A stretch of 32,522 bases of DNA from contig CAKRRG010000031.1 of the NCBI GenBank assembly GCA_934394545.1, positions 1-32,522 on the forward strand, in the 5' to 3' direction. Shown one piece after another: positions 1-7,221 of the stretch; the first letter of the stretch is position 1, and each line of letters starts with the position of its first letter. A model generated the notes under the pieces. It was not told the origin of the DNA. It saw nothing but the letters and a program-made list of their open reading frames with translations, and made no database searches. The position numbers and the translations under genes are program-made. This DNA comes from an uncultured Blautia sp. (GTDB lineage: Bacteria; Bacillota; Clostridia; Lachnospirales; Lachnospiraceae).

Positions 1-89
1 AGCTCATTTGCAACCTCAAATTTAAAACGATTTAATGCGCCCTTTGCTTCTGGTACAGCTGCTTTGTTAGAAGAAGTATTGTTTGACAT
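1..89 (-). CDS. alpha/beta-type small acid-soluble spore protein (SASP), N-terminal part only
   Basis: The reverse complement of the first 89 bases encodes MSNNTSSNKAAVPEAKGALN followed by RFKFEVANE, and the gene runs off the left edge. The Asn/Ser-rich start, the VPEAKGAL segment and the (K/R)FEVANEL stretch are typical of alpha/beta-type SASPs, which coat and protect DNA in spores. I place the start at the ATG at 89 because the ribosome site AAGGAGGA (98-105) is 8 bases from it. The in-frame ATG at 95 is too close to that site. About half of the usual 60-70 residues are visible. This marks the organism as a spore-former. Family identity is fairly sure; the subtype is not. Confidence 0.85.
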   Translation of the reverse strand, partial: MSNNTSSNKAAVPEAKGALNRFKFEVANE

Positions 90-139
90 AATCATTTTCC
101 TCCTTGGTTAAGTCATGCTTTGTTTTGATGTTACACTGC

Positions 140-166
140 TAGTATGTGCCCTGAAATTAAAAATAC
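140..166 (-). promoter_or_regulatory. possible forespore (sigma-G-like) promoter of the SASP gene
   Basis: Reading on the minus strand, CATACTA (140-146) matches the sigma-F/G -10 pattern CATnnTA, and GTATT (162-166) is a partial match to the -35 GHATR. The 15-base spacer is shorter than usual for sigma-G. The expected forespore expression of SASP genes supports the call, but the match alone is weak. It overlaps the tail of the proposed dinB terminator. Confidence 0.3.
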
Positions 167-214
167 ACTGGGAATGTTTAACAGAATTAATAAAATAGTG
201 TTAATAATTCCCAG
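158..214 (-). terminator. probable intrinsic terminator of dinB
   Basis: Just after the dinB stop the minus strand can fold as CTGGGAAT, a 2x2 internal loop, TTAACA, a 15-base loop, TGTTAA, then ATTCCCAG (arms 207-214 and 168-175). It is followed by the T-rich tail TGTATTTTTAATTT. The stem is AT-rich and interrupted, so efficiency may be modest. Confidence 0.5.
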
Positions 215-219
215 CTTTT

Positions 220-1458
220 TTACTGCTCTTCATTTTCCATCTGGGCCTTGGCTTTACGTCCGATTCCTGCATGACTGTTCATAATACTGGCCCGGGTAAT
301 CTTGTCATTGCCAAATTTAATGCGGATGGAATCCAGGGCTGCATCCAGCTTCTGACGCTGTTCTTTCTTTTTTGTATCCTCAAAAAGCGACAGTTGTTCG
401 AATCCATCCTCTGTAAGCCCGGTAAGCGCTACTCCAATTAAACGCAATGGCTGCCCTTTCCAAAATTCTCCAAACAGCCTTCTGGCATTTACATAGATTT
501 CATCTGTCACATCTGTGGCATTTGCCAGCTTTGTCTGGTGAGATCTGTTTTTAAAATCCAATGTACGAAAGGTGACGGAAATACAAGTACATTTTTTCCC
601 TTTTCGCCGCATTCTGGTTGCTAATACATCACATTGCTCCAGCAAAATAGGCTGAATCTGCTCCATTAAAATAATATCGTCATTGAAGGTTTTCTCTACA
701 CTGAACCCCTTACTTTCCTCTGGAATTTCCAAAACCGGAGAATTATCAATCCCTCTGGCATACTGATACAACTGATGACCTGTCTTTTCTCCAAGAAGGA
801 CCTGGATAGTGGATTCTTTTTCCCTTGCCAGTTCTCCAATCGTGTGAATACCAAAATCATTCAGCTTCTTCTCCGATGCTTTTCCTAAAAATAACAGATC
901 TCGTATTGGAAGTGGCCACATTTTTGAAAAAATTTCATCTGGAAATAAGGTATGGACTTTATTGGGCTTTTCAAAATCTGATGCCATTTTCGCAAGAAGC
1001 TTATTTACGGAAATCCCTATATTCACTGTAAAACCAAGCTCCGTATAAATCTTGTCTTTTATTTCATGTGCAAGAGCAACAGGATCGGGATAAATAAAGG
1101 AAGTACCTGTCATATCCAGAAATACTTCATCTATAGAAAAAGACTCCATGACTGGCGCATAAGATTTACAGATTGCTTTAAATGCCTGGGAATTTCTGGT
1201 ATAAAGGCTGAAATCACTGGGAACCACCACCAGATTCGGGCATTTCCTAAGAGCCATTGCCACTGGCTCACCTGTCTGCACTCCAAATTTTTTCGCCGGA
1301 ATAGATTTGGCAACCACAATGCCAGTCCGGGTCTTAGGATCACCACCTACTGCTGAAGGGATTTCCCGCAGATCCGGCAGTCCCTCCTTTACTCTCCTGG
1401 CAGCCTCCCATGAGAGAAAGGCGCTATTTACATCTACATGAAAAATCAAGCGTTCCAC
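220..1458 (-). CDS. dinB: DNA polymerase IV (Y-family translesion polymerase)
   Basis: This 412-residue protein is a Y-family DNA polymerase that bypasses damaged template bases. The N-terminus carries the catalytic metal site (FHVDVNSAFLSWEA, Asp9), and SIDEVFLD at about 108-115 supplies the second acidic pair. The thumb region (SEKKLNDFGIHTIGEL) and a little-finger domain follow. QLSLF at about 355-359 fits the beta-clamp binding motif. The reading frame extends to a GTG at 1473, but I prefer the GTG at 1458, because GGAGGTG (1465-1471) is then correctly spaced and the protein begins MERLIFHVDVN as in relatives. It is a single-gene unit with its own sigma-A promoter. I looked for a LexA box upstream and found none, so SOS control is not supported. 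Confidence 0.93.
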   Translation of the reverse strand: MERLIFHVDVNSAFLSWEAARRVKEGLPDLREIPSAVGGDPKTRTGIVVAKSIPAKKFGVQTGEPVAMALRKCPNLVVVPSDFSLYTRNSQAFKAICKSYAPVMESFSIDEVFLDMTGTSFIYPDPVALAHEIKDKIYTELGFTVNIGISVNKLLAKMASDFEKPNKVHTLFPDEIFSKMWPLPIRDLLFLGKASEKKLNDFGIHTIGELAREKESTIQVLLGEKTGHQLYQYARGIDNSPVLEIPEESKGFSVEKTFNDDIILMEQIQPILLEQCDVLATRMRRKGKKCTCISVTFRTLDFKNRSHQTKLANATDVTDEIYVNARRLFGEFWKGQPLRLIGVALTGLTEDGFEQLSLFEDTKKKEQRQKLDAALDSIRIKFGNDKITRASIMNSHAGIGRKAKAQMENEEQ

Positions 1459-1496
1459 GCCATTCACCTCCACATTCTGCGAAGTTATTCAGGCTT

Positions 1497-1525
1497 ATTG
1501 TACTTAATCTCTGCGCAAATGTCTA
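1497..1525 (-). promoter_or_regulatory. sigma-A promoter of dinB
   Basis: On the minus strand TAGACA (1520-1525) and TACAAT (1497-1502) each match consensus in five of six positions and are separated by exactly 17 bases. They lie about 40 bases upstream of the proposed dinB start at 1458. Confidence 0.6.
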
Positions 1526-1686
1526 TAGTTGGAAAGAAGTTATAGTCTCACCGACATGAGAAAAAGCATTTTTTGCAAATGCGTTCTTCACTTTATTACC
1601 CCAACGGCAACGGTTGTATGCTGGCAGCAAACAAGCTGCAAGGTGAAATGCCATTCTGTTAATTTGTCTCCATCTGCCCATGATTC

Positions 1687-1720
1687 GTAATAGGAACATT
1701 ACGGAGTAATGATCTATTAC
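1687..1720. repeat. nested palindromic hairpin downstream of galK
   Basis: GTAATAG (1687-1693), CATTAC (1697-1702), GTAATG (1706-1711) and CTATTAC (1714-1720) pair as two stacked stems with small internal loops and a GGA loop. It lies immediately beyond the galK terminator. The rest of 1526-1680 shows nothing I can assign. Confidence 0.4.
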
Positions 1721-1760
1721 ATAAAAAGAGCCCGGAAAACCAAGGTTTTCCGGGCTCTTT
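1720..1760 (-). terminator. intrinsic terminator of galK
   Basis: A perfect 17-bp stem (1725-1741 with 1744-1760, core GAGCCCGGAAAACC) with a tiny loop is followed on the minus strand by TTTTTAT. It starts 11 bases after the galK stop codon. The stem also has T-rich sequence on the plus side, so it may act in both directions. Confidence 0.92.
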
Positions 1761-1771
1761 CGAGCTTTTTC

Positions 1772-3007
1772 TTAACCAATATGAGCCGCACCTACTGCAC
1801 GGATATCCATTGGGTAAACATTTTCTTTTCCAACATAGCTTGAAATATATTCTACATAATTCTCCATCTCATTCTCAGGAACGATTGCTGCAATAACACC
1901 TGCAAATCCGCCACCGTGTACGCGGCAGATACCACCACCAATCTTATTCAGGAACAGCTGAGTAAGAGCAAGAACAAGAGGAATCTTCTGCTCATGGCAG
2001 TCTTTGATGCAATAACAGTTCTGAAGCAGTTCCCAGGAAGAGGTTCCGGACTCTGCCATCAGCTTCAGGAATTCATCATAATTCTCAGCTCCGATAGCAT
2101 CAGCAGCACGTTCCACACGAGAAGTCTCTTCAAAGAAATGAATGGCACGAAGAATGGCTCTGTCATCTTCAATTTCATTTACATGTGCAAGCAGACTCTC
2201 AAGAGTTGTTTCATGAAGAAGCTCTACACCGAGCACTTTCGCAGCTGCCTTCATCTCTCCTGGGATCTCAGAATATTCCTGGCTGAGGTCTGCATGACCC
2301 TTTCCTGTATTTACAATTACCAGTCTGTGTCCGAATTTTCCGAAGGAGAAGTCAAGCTTACTATATTTCAGGTCATTACGATCTGCAAAGTCAAAAAGAA
2401 CCGGGCCGCCAACCGCACATGCCATCTGATCCATCATTCCGGAAGCTTTATCCCAGTAAACATTCTCCGCATACTGACCGATCTTTGCGTAGTCTGTGTA
2501 GGTCATCTTACTATCATTGAAGAAATAGTCAATGATCACGCAAATCAGCATTTCAAAAGATGCAGATGAGCTTACACCGGCAGCTGCAATTACATTGGTG
2601 CTTACATACGCATCAAATCCGGCTGTCTTAAATCCGTTCTTTCCGGCACCCTCCATCATTCCTGCAAGAAGTGCAAATGTTCCTTTCGAATAGTTCTCTT
2701 TGCTAAGCTTATCAAGATCAACTACGATCTCATCTCTGTAACCTTCACTTGTAATATGAATCACATTGGTTCCATTAGGTGCTGCTGCGCCAATTGTATC
2801 CAGATTGATACTTCCTGCGATTACTTTACCGCCATTATGGTCTACATGATTTCCGATAATCTCAGTTCTTCCCGGAGAAGTAAAGAAATCTGCATGATCA
2901 TGCTTGTAAATTTCAGCAAATTTCTCTGCAAGCTTCTGGAAACGCTCTGCACATTTCGTACTCTCTCCATAAATTCTCTCAAGGTTTACTTTTTCTGGTA
3001 AATTCAT
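1772..3007 (-). CDS. galK: galactokinase (GHMP kinase family)
   Basis: This 411-residue GHMP kinase probably phosphorylates galactose to galactose-1-phosphate, the first step of the Leloir pathway. Visible motifs are the galactokinase signature SPGRTEIIGNHVDHNGG (about 44-60), the ATP-binding segment AAGVSSSAS, GMMDQ containing the likely catalytic Asp, and the C-terminal glycine-rich RVHGGGFAG. The frame is open to 3160, but the ATG at 3007 has AGGAG nine bases upstream and starts MNLPEKVNLE. The usual IGEHTDYN reads IGNHVDHN here, so the Glu that normally contacts the sugar is Asn. No galT or galE is adjacent. The gene is divergent from an AraC-type regulator, which may control it. Another sugar substrate remains possible. 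Confidence 0.88.
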   Translation of the reverse strand: MNLPEKVNLERIYGESTKCAERFQKLAEKFAEIYKHDHADFFTSPGRTEIIGNHVDHNGGKVIAGSINLDTIGAAAPNGTNVIHITSEGYRDEIVVDLDKLSKENYSKGTFALLAGMMEGAGKNGFKTAGFDAYVSTNVIAAAGVSSSASFEMLICVIIDYFFNDSKMTYTDYAKIGQYAENVYWDKASGMMDQMACAVGGPVLFDFADRNDLKYSKLDFSFGKFGHRLVIVNTGKGHADLSQEYSEIPGEMKAAAKVLGVELLHETTLESLLAHVNEIEDDRAILRAIHFFEETSRVERAADAIGAENYDEFLKLMAESGTSSWELLQNCYCIKDCHEQKIPLVLALTQLFLNKIGGGICRVHGGGFAGVIAAIVPENEMENYVEYISSYVGKENVYPMDIRAVGAAHIG

Positions 3008-3032
3008 GATTCCACTCTCCTGTTTTGTAAAT

Positions 3033-3064
3033 ATTGTTAAGTTTATTGTAACACTTTCAATAAA
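3033..3064 (-). promoter_or_regulatory. galK promoter region with operator-like palindrome
   Basis: A perfect inverted repeat TTTATTG-N9-CAATAAA (3042-3048 and 3058-3064) overlaps the likely galK promoter. A -35 TTGAAA (3055-3060) with a weak -10 AACAAT (3033-3038, 16-base spacer) lies within it. An alternative -10 is TACAAT (3045-3050), but it lacks a good -35. The dyad resembles a repressor or activator site; the protein that binds it is unknown. Confidence 0.4.
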
Positions 3065-3100
3065 GATTACCTTAAATAACTTGCGAATATAAGTAATATA

Positions 3101-3130
3101 TTGCGTTTCTATCTCCTGTGGGTGTATAAT
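3101..3130 (+). promoter_or_regulatory. probable sigma-A promoter of the AraC-family gene
   Basis: A perfect TATAAT (3125-3130) lies 18 bases after TTGCGT (3101-3106), whose first three bases match the -35 consensus. It is about 50 bases upstream of the araC-type start codon. Confidence 0.5.
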
Positions 3131-3179
3131 ACAGGTAAATTTATGCGATTTTATTAACATTCATCCTAGGAGATCTGAT

Positions 3180-4058
3180 ATGCAGATTATTACAAACCAA
3201 TTTCAAAAAGAGCTAAAACAGCACGGTAATGAACATTTTCCATTTCTTGTCAGTTATCATAAGCTTTCTGAATATGAATCCGGTTCCTTTATGTGGCACT
3301 GGCATCCGGAAATAGAAATCACCTATGTGCAAAAAGGCACAATGTGTTACAAGGTGAATAATCTTGTTTATCATCTAAAGGAAGGGGATATAGTATTTCA
3401 CAATTCCGGTGTTCTCCATTCTGGTATTATGGAAAATCAGGAAGATTGTTCTTATATTCCGGTAACCTTCGATTCTCGCTTAATCTATGGCTTTTTCCAA
3501 AGCACGATCAACAGCAAATACGTTGATCCGGTAATTCAGGATTCCCGGCTTCCTGCCATTTGCATTGATCAGAGTGAATTATGGCATAAACAATTCCGTG
3601 AATATCTTTTACACATCATCTCTCTGGACAGGGAACACCCGGAATTTTATGAGCTTGATATCTGTATTTGTCTCCAGTCTATGTGGCGGCTTCTACTGGA
3701 ACATATCACATATGAGCCTAATGTTTCCGGCGAAAATTCATTGGAGTATGACCGGATCAAGAAAATCTTATCCTATATGGAAGAAAATTATAAAAATAAA
3801 ATCACTTTAAAGGACATTTCCGAACATATCCATCTTTGTCAAAGTGAATGCACGCGATTATTTAAGCGCTACATGAATACGACTCTGTTCTCTTTCCTGC
3901 AGGAATATCGTATTGAACGAAGCCTGGAATATTTAAAAAAAGATACCCCGGTCACGGATGTGGCAAGTGCCGTAGGATTTGAAGATTCCAACTATTATTC
4001 CAAGGTATTTACAAAAATCAAAGGCTGCAGCCCCCGGGAGTATCGCAAGCATCATTAA
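3180..4058 (+). CDS. AraC-family transcriptional regulator with N-terminal cupin sensor domain
   Basis: This is a 292-residue AraC/XylS-type regulator. Residues 1 to about 110 form a cupin-like ligand domain with HWHPEIEITYVQKG and EGDIVFHNSGVLHS, the form common in sugar-responsive regulators. The last 100 residues hold two helix-turn-helix units (ITLKDISEHIHLCQSECTRL and PVTDVASAVGFEDSNYYSK) ending in the signature FTKIKGCSPREYRK. AGGAG (3168-3172) is 7 bases before the ATG. Divergence from galK over a 172-base spacer suggests that it regulates galK, itself, or both. That is inference, and the ligand is unknown. Its 3' end is convergent with the EutP-like gene, with only 17 bases between the stops. 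Confidence 0.9.
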   Translation: MQIITNQFQKELKQHGNEHFPFLVSYHKLSEYESGSFMWHWHPEIEITYVQKGTMCYKVNNLVYHLKEGDIVFHNSGVLHSGIMENQEDCSYIPVTFDSRLIYGFFQSTINSKYVDPVIQDSRLPAICIDQSELWHKQFREYLLHIISLDREHPEFYELDICICLQSMWRLLLEHITYEPNVSGENSLEYDRIKKILSYMEENYKNKITLKDISEHIHLCQSECTRLFKRYMNTTLFSFLQEYRIERSLEYLKKDTPVTDVASAVGFEDSNYYSKVFTKIKGCSPREYRKHH

Positions 4059-4075
4059 CTGTTCGGCTTCAATGA

Positions 4076-4606
4076 TCAGGAAATCTCTTCCGGGTAGGTT
4101 ACGCCCTCCGGAAGCGGATCCCATTCATTTAATCCAAGGCTCTGCTTAAACTTCGCCTGCTCCAAAGTAAGTCTGGGAATATCTTCTGCAAGATACTCCA
4201 TCAGCTCATCAATTCCCTCTCTGGTTACATTATTCACCATAAATATACGCTCACAGCCGGCATTGATCAGCCACTGCTTTACCATAGGAATATTGGCGTA
4301 TGGAGAATCAATCTTCGTGATGATTCCAATCAGTGGACGCAGGATAAACGAACGACAGCTTGCGCCAAATAGATTAAATGGCTCATCTGCCGCCTGTACA
4401 ATGGCAACCACATCAGCCTCAAAGGAAAAGCAGGCAAGTCCCACACTAAAACGTTTAGACTCTGCATATTCCCCTGGAGAATCAATGGTATCTTCATTGG
4501 AATTGGTATATTGTGTCTTTATGTAATGAAGTTCTTCGCCCTTAAGCACCTGTGTCAGGGAGGTCTTCCCGGCTTCACTTCTTCCCATTAAAAACATCTT
4601 CTTCAT
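4076..4606 (-). CDS. eutP: EutP/PduV-family GTPase of a microcompartment cluster
   Basis: This 176-residue small P-loop GTPase carries the Walker A motif GRSEAGKTS (8-16), the G3-like DTIDSPGEY and the G4-like TKID. The DSPGEY form and overall size match the EutP/PduV family, which accompanies ethanolamine and propanediol microcompartments; its exact role there is not settled (acetate kinase activity and compartment positioning have both been proposed for members). It is the last gene of a three-gene operon, 36 bases after the second shell gene, with GGGAG about 10 bases before the start. No terminator was found in the 17 bases before the convergent AraC gene ends. Confidence 0.85.
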   Translation of the reverse strand: MKKMFLMGRSEAGKTSLTQVLKGEELHYIKTQYTNSNEDTIDSPGEYAESKRFSVGLACFSFEADVVAIVQAADEPFNLFGASCRSFILRPLIGIITKIDSPYANIPMVKQWLINAGCERIFMVNNVTREGIDELMEYLAEDIPRLTLEQAKFKQSLGLNEWDPLPEGVTYPEEIS

Positions 4607-4642
4607 TTAACTGTAGCTCCCCCATTTTCCGGAATATTCTCA

Positions 4643-5071
4643 TCAGCTCTTATTCACCTGACAAACCTTAAAACCAAGCTCCTGGTCAAAAAAGCGTACC
4701 ACTTCTTCTACAGCAGTCTGTACCTGGGACAATCCACCGGTCAGAATCAGGGAACCGCAGAAGCGATCCATAAAACCGATCTGTACATCTGCACTTTTCA
4801 TAGCCACATCTGCAGCTACCACAACCGCCTCCCATGGGGTAAAGCGAATCAGCCCAATGGATTCCCCCGTGTGATCCTCTCCCTCATGGACACCGATATG
4901 TAGTCCAAGATTCTCATAGATACATGCCTGAGAAGGACTGAGCACATGAGCCAGGCAAACCTCCTTACCAGGAACGCGTACGCGGGTCATACGAAGTCTC
5001 TTGCCCTTAAGATGTTCATAATCGTCGTGGAACAGCATTTCCAACAGTTCTTCCTTCGTTATTCGCTCCAT
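4643..5071 (-). CDS. EutS/PduU-type BMC shell protein with N-terminal extension
   Basis: A 142-residue shell protein of the circularly permuted BMC type (EutS/PduU). Segments such as VPGKEVCLAHVL, SIGLIRFTPWEAVVVAADVA, IGFMDRFCGSLILTGG and a final FKVCQVNK align with the family. Compared with its 121-residue neighbour it carries about 20 extra residues at the N-terminus (MERITKEELLEMLFHDDYEH), an amphipathic-looking stretch that could be a partner-binding or encapsulation-like helix, and a small insertion (GVHEGEDHTGE) before the core. AGGAAG lies about 8 bases before the ATG. It follows the first shell gene by 11 bases. The two are paralogs rather than copies. Confidence 0.88.
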   Translation of the reverse strand: MERITKEELLEMLFHDDYEHLKGKRLRMTRVRVPGKEVCLAHVLSPSQACIYENLGLHIGVHEGEDHTGESIGLIRFTPWEAVVVAADVAMKSADVQIGFMDRFCGSLILTGGLSQVQTAVEEVVRFFDQELGFKVCQVNKS

Positions 5072-5082
5072 GCTCTTACTTC

Positions 5083-5448
5083 CTATCGTTTCGTAATATT
5101 GCAGACTACATATCCAAGGGAATCGCGGAAATAGTCTACGATCTCGGTCATAGCAGACATCACATCTGAAATCTCACCGGTAATGATCAAGGTACCGGTA
5201 AAACGATCTGCAAAGCCAAGATATACATTACCACTCTTAACTGCAATATCAGATGCGATAACAGCGGATTCCGGTGGTGTCATATTCATAATCCCAATCG
5301 CTGAGGAACGGTAATCCAACTGGGGATTCAGTCCTAATTTCTGATAGATGATCGGTGCAGGACCTCCCATTACATGTGCAAAGGTAATCTCCTTACCTGC
5401 AACCGTTTCCTGCACAATTCTGATCTGATCTCCATTGTTATTTGCCAT
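5083..5448 (-). CDS. eutS: EutS/PduU-type BMC shell protein
   Basis: This 121-residue protein matches EutS/PduU shell hexamers over its whole length: VAGKEITFAHVMGG, AIGIMNMTPPESAVIASDIA, YLGFADRFTGTLIITG and YVVCNITKR at the C-terminus. These permuted BMC domains tile into the protein shell of bacterial microcompartments. It is the first gene of the three-gene operon and has GAGAGG 10 bases before the start. No signature enzymes (ammonia lyase, diol dehydratase, aldehyde dehydrogenase) and no conventional PduA-type shell gene are in the window, so the cluster is probably a satellite of a main locus elsewhere. Confidence 0.9.
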   Translation of the reverse strand: MANNNGDQIRIVQETVAGKEITFAHVMGGPAPIIYQKLGLNPQLDYRSSAIGIMNMTPPESAVIASDIAVKSGNVYLGFADRFTGTLIITGEISDVMSAMTEIVDYFRDSLGYVVCNITKR

Positions 5449-5466
5449 TTATATAGTGCCTCTCTT

Positions 5467-5544
5467 TCGAAATATTCTCTTCATACATTATCTTTTATTT
5501 TAACATTTGCGTTCATAAATAGCAAGCAGAAGAGAATATTTCGA
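5467..5544. repeat. perfect 16-bp inverted repeat bracketing the microcompartment promoter
   Basis: TCGAAATATTCTCTTC (5467-5482) and its exact reverse complement (5529-5544) are 46 bases apart, with centres 62 bp apart, close to six helical turns. One arm lies just upstream of the -35 and the other just downstream of the predicted transcription start of the shell operon. This geometry suits a pair of operators, or a hairpin forming in the leader. Confidence 0.7.
5497..5525 (-). promoter_or_regulatory. sigma-A promoter of the microcompartment shell operon
   Basis: On the minus strand TTGCTA (5520-5525) and TAAAAT (5497-5502, five of six matches) are separated by 17 bases. The predicted start near 5490 leaves a leader of about 40 bases. 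The rest of the gene-free stretch 5449-5751 holds the inverted repeat and the divergent MATE promoter; I see no gene in it. Confidence 0.6.
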
Positions 5545-5629
5545 GTAGGAATATTTTTTCCAAAAAACTTCCGTCAATATTCCCAAATAATCTCTGAAAT
5601 CGAAGCTGGAATTTTCTAAAAATAGCATG

Positions 5630-5658
5630 ATGACAGACTGACATTCCTGTGATAAAAT
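5630..5658 (+). promoter_or_regulatory. extended -10 sigma-A promoter of the MATE gene
   Basis: ATGACA (5630-5635) and TAAAAT (5653-5658) each match five of six consensus bases at 17-base spacing. A TG dinucleotide at 5650-5651 gives an extended -10. Confidence 0.65.
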
Positions 5659-5751
5659 AACTCTCGCTTCTAATATATGCTGTATAAACATTTGAGGTTT
5701 ATAATAGCAGGCTATTTAATGTTATTGTATTTTTTACAAGAGGGGATATTT

Positions 5752-7128
5752 ATGGAAAAAGATATGACAAAAGGCCGGCCTTTGCCGGTAATACTTAAAT
5801 TCATGCTTCCGCTTATAATTGGTAATATTTTCCAGCAGTTATATAATATGGCGGATACCATTATTGTAGGACGTTATGTGGGCTCGGATGCTCTTGCCGC
5901 CGTAGGTTCCACCGGAACTATTATGTTCCTCATAGTTGGATTTTCCCAGGGAATCACAGCCGGATTCTCAGTTCTTACCTCTCAGCGTTTTGGTGCGAAG
6001 GATAAAGAAGGAATCAAGTCCAGCGTGGCAAATGGAATCCTTCTTTCTATTATTTTTACCATTATACTCAGTGCTTTGAGTATGTTAAGTATGCACACCC
6101 TGTTAAAGATCATGAACACACCGGAGAATATTTTCCAGGATGCCTATACTTATATTATGATCATCAGTGCAGGGCTTGGTGCCACTATTTTTTATAATCT
6201 GCTTTCCTCTTATCTCCGTGCGGTGGGAAACAGTAAAATTCCCCTTGTTTTTCTGGTGTTTTCCGCAGCACTGAATGTAATTCTGGATCTTGTGCTGATC
6301 ATTCGTTTCAAGATGGGAGTTGCAGGAGCCGGTTACGCCACTATTTTTTCCCAGGGAATATCCGCTGTTCTGTGTCTGATTTATATTTATGTACGTATGC
6401 CTTCTCTTGCACCCAAGAAACGGCATTGGAAGCTTCATAGCACAGAAAGCCGTTATCAGCTTGCTATGGGTATTCCTATGGCACTTCAATTCGCCATTAC
6501 TGCCTCAGGCACCATGATCATGCAATCAGCCATTAATCTGTTCGGCTCAGATGCGGTAGCTTCTTTCACAGCAGCCAGCAAGGTGCAGAATCTTGTAACT
6601 CAGGGAATGATGGCTATGGGACAGACTATGGCAACCTACAGTGGACAAAACTTTGGAAAAGGGGATATCAAGCGTATCCGTCAGGGTGTAAAGGCTTCCC
6701 TTGAGGCTTCTGTTGTGTATGCCCTTGCTGCGGCTGCTGTTGTCTGTCTGCTGCTAAAGCCAGCTCTTGGCCTTTTCTTTACCGGAGATGTGGATATGAG
6801 CAGCATGCTTCCCTGGGCGAAAACCTATATTTACATGAGTGTGATTTTTTACATTCCCCTTAGCAGCATTTTTGTATTCCGCAATACCATGCAAGGCTGT
6901 GGATACGGCTTTCTCCCTATGATGGGTGGTGTTGCAGAATTACTGGCAAGACTTATCGTGGCCCTGATTTCCATGGCTGTTGGAAGCTATGCACTTGCAT
7001 GCTTCTGTGACCCTGCAGCATGGATTGCAGCCGCTGTTTTCACCGGTGTGTCCTATCTGTTTGTTATGAAAGACATTCGTAGAAAATACGAAAAACCGGA
7101 AACCCCTGATACAATTTCCGCTAAATAA
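5752..7128 (+). CDS. MATE-family multidrug/cation antiporter
   Basis: A 458-residue membrane protein of the MATE (multidrug and toxic compound extrusion) family, which exports organic cations or metabolites using a sodium or proton gradient. It has the typical length and about 12 hydrophobic segments in two halves. The first half opens with ILKFMLPLIIGNIFQQLYNMADTIIVG, the hallmark start of the DinF/MepA-like branch, and an equivalent motif (GIPMALQFAITASGTMIMQS) begins the second half. The frame extends upstream to 5677, but the ATG at 5752 has AGAGGGGA at proper spacing and starts MEKDMTKGRPL. It is a single-gene unit with its own promoter and terminator. The substrate cannot be told from sequence. 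Confidence 0.92.
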   Translation: MEKDMTKGRPLPVILKFMLPLIIGNIFQQLYNMADTIIVGRYVGSDALAAVGSTGTIMFLIVGFSQGITAGFSVLTSQRFGAKDKEGIKSSVANGILLSIIFTIILSALSMLSMHTLLKIMNTPENIFQDAYTYIMIISAGLGATIFYNLLSSYLRAVGNSKIPLVFLVFSAALNVILDLVLIIRFKMGVAGAGYATIFSQGISAVLCLIYIYVRMPSLAPKKRHWKLHSTESRYQLAMGIPMALQFAITASGTMIMQSAINLFGSDAVASFTAASKVQNLVTQGMMAMGQTMATYSGQNFGKGDIKRIRQGVKASLEASVVYALAAAAVVCLLLKPALGLFFTGDVDMSSMLPWAKTYIYMSVIFYIPLSSIFVFRNTMQGCGYGFLPMMGGVAELLARLIVALISMAVGSYALACFCDPAAWIAAAVFTGVSYLFVMKDIRRKYEKPETPDTISAK

Positions 7129-7138
7129 GTTTAATTAT

Positions 7139-7170
7139 AGAGATATCTGCAGCCACAGATATCTCTTTTT
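7139..7170 (+). terminator. intrinsic terminator of the MATE gene
   Basis: An 11-bp perfect stem AGAGATATCTG/CAGATATCTCT (7139-7149 and 7156-7166) with a 6-base loop is followed by TTTTT, 10 bases after the stop codon. Confidence 0.9.
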
Positions 7171-7221
7171 AACCGAATCAAGTAAGTCCCCTGCTGGGAT
7201 TGCGAATATCCGCTTAACTAC

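Noticed and set aside
1474..1560. Possible LexA box controlling dinB
   Set aside because: No GAAC-N4-GTTC-type dyad is present; only an ordinary sigma-A promoter is visible.
1916..2569. A 217-codon plus-strand frame opposite galK
   Set aside because: It lies wholly antisense to a well-supported galactokinase, has no recognisable domain, and its composition follows the codon structure of galK.
5500..5691. A 63-codon minus-strand frame in the spacer before the shell operon
   Set aside because: It covers both divergent promoters and one arm of the inverted repeat, and has no family resemblance.
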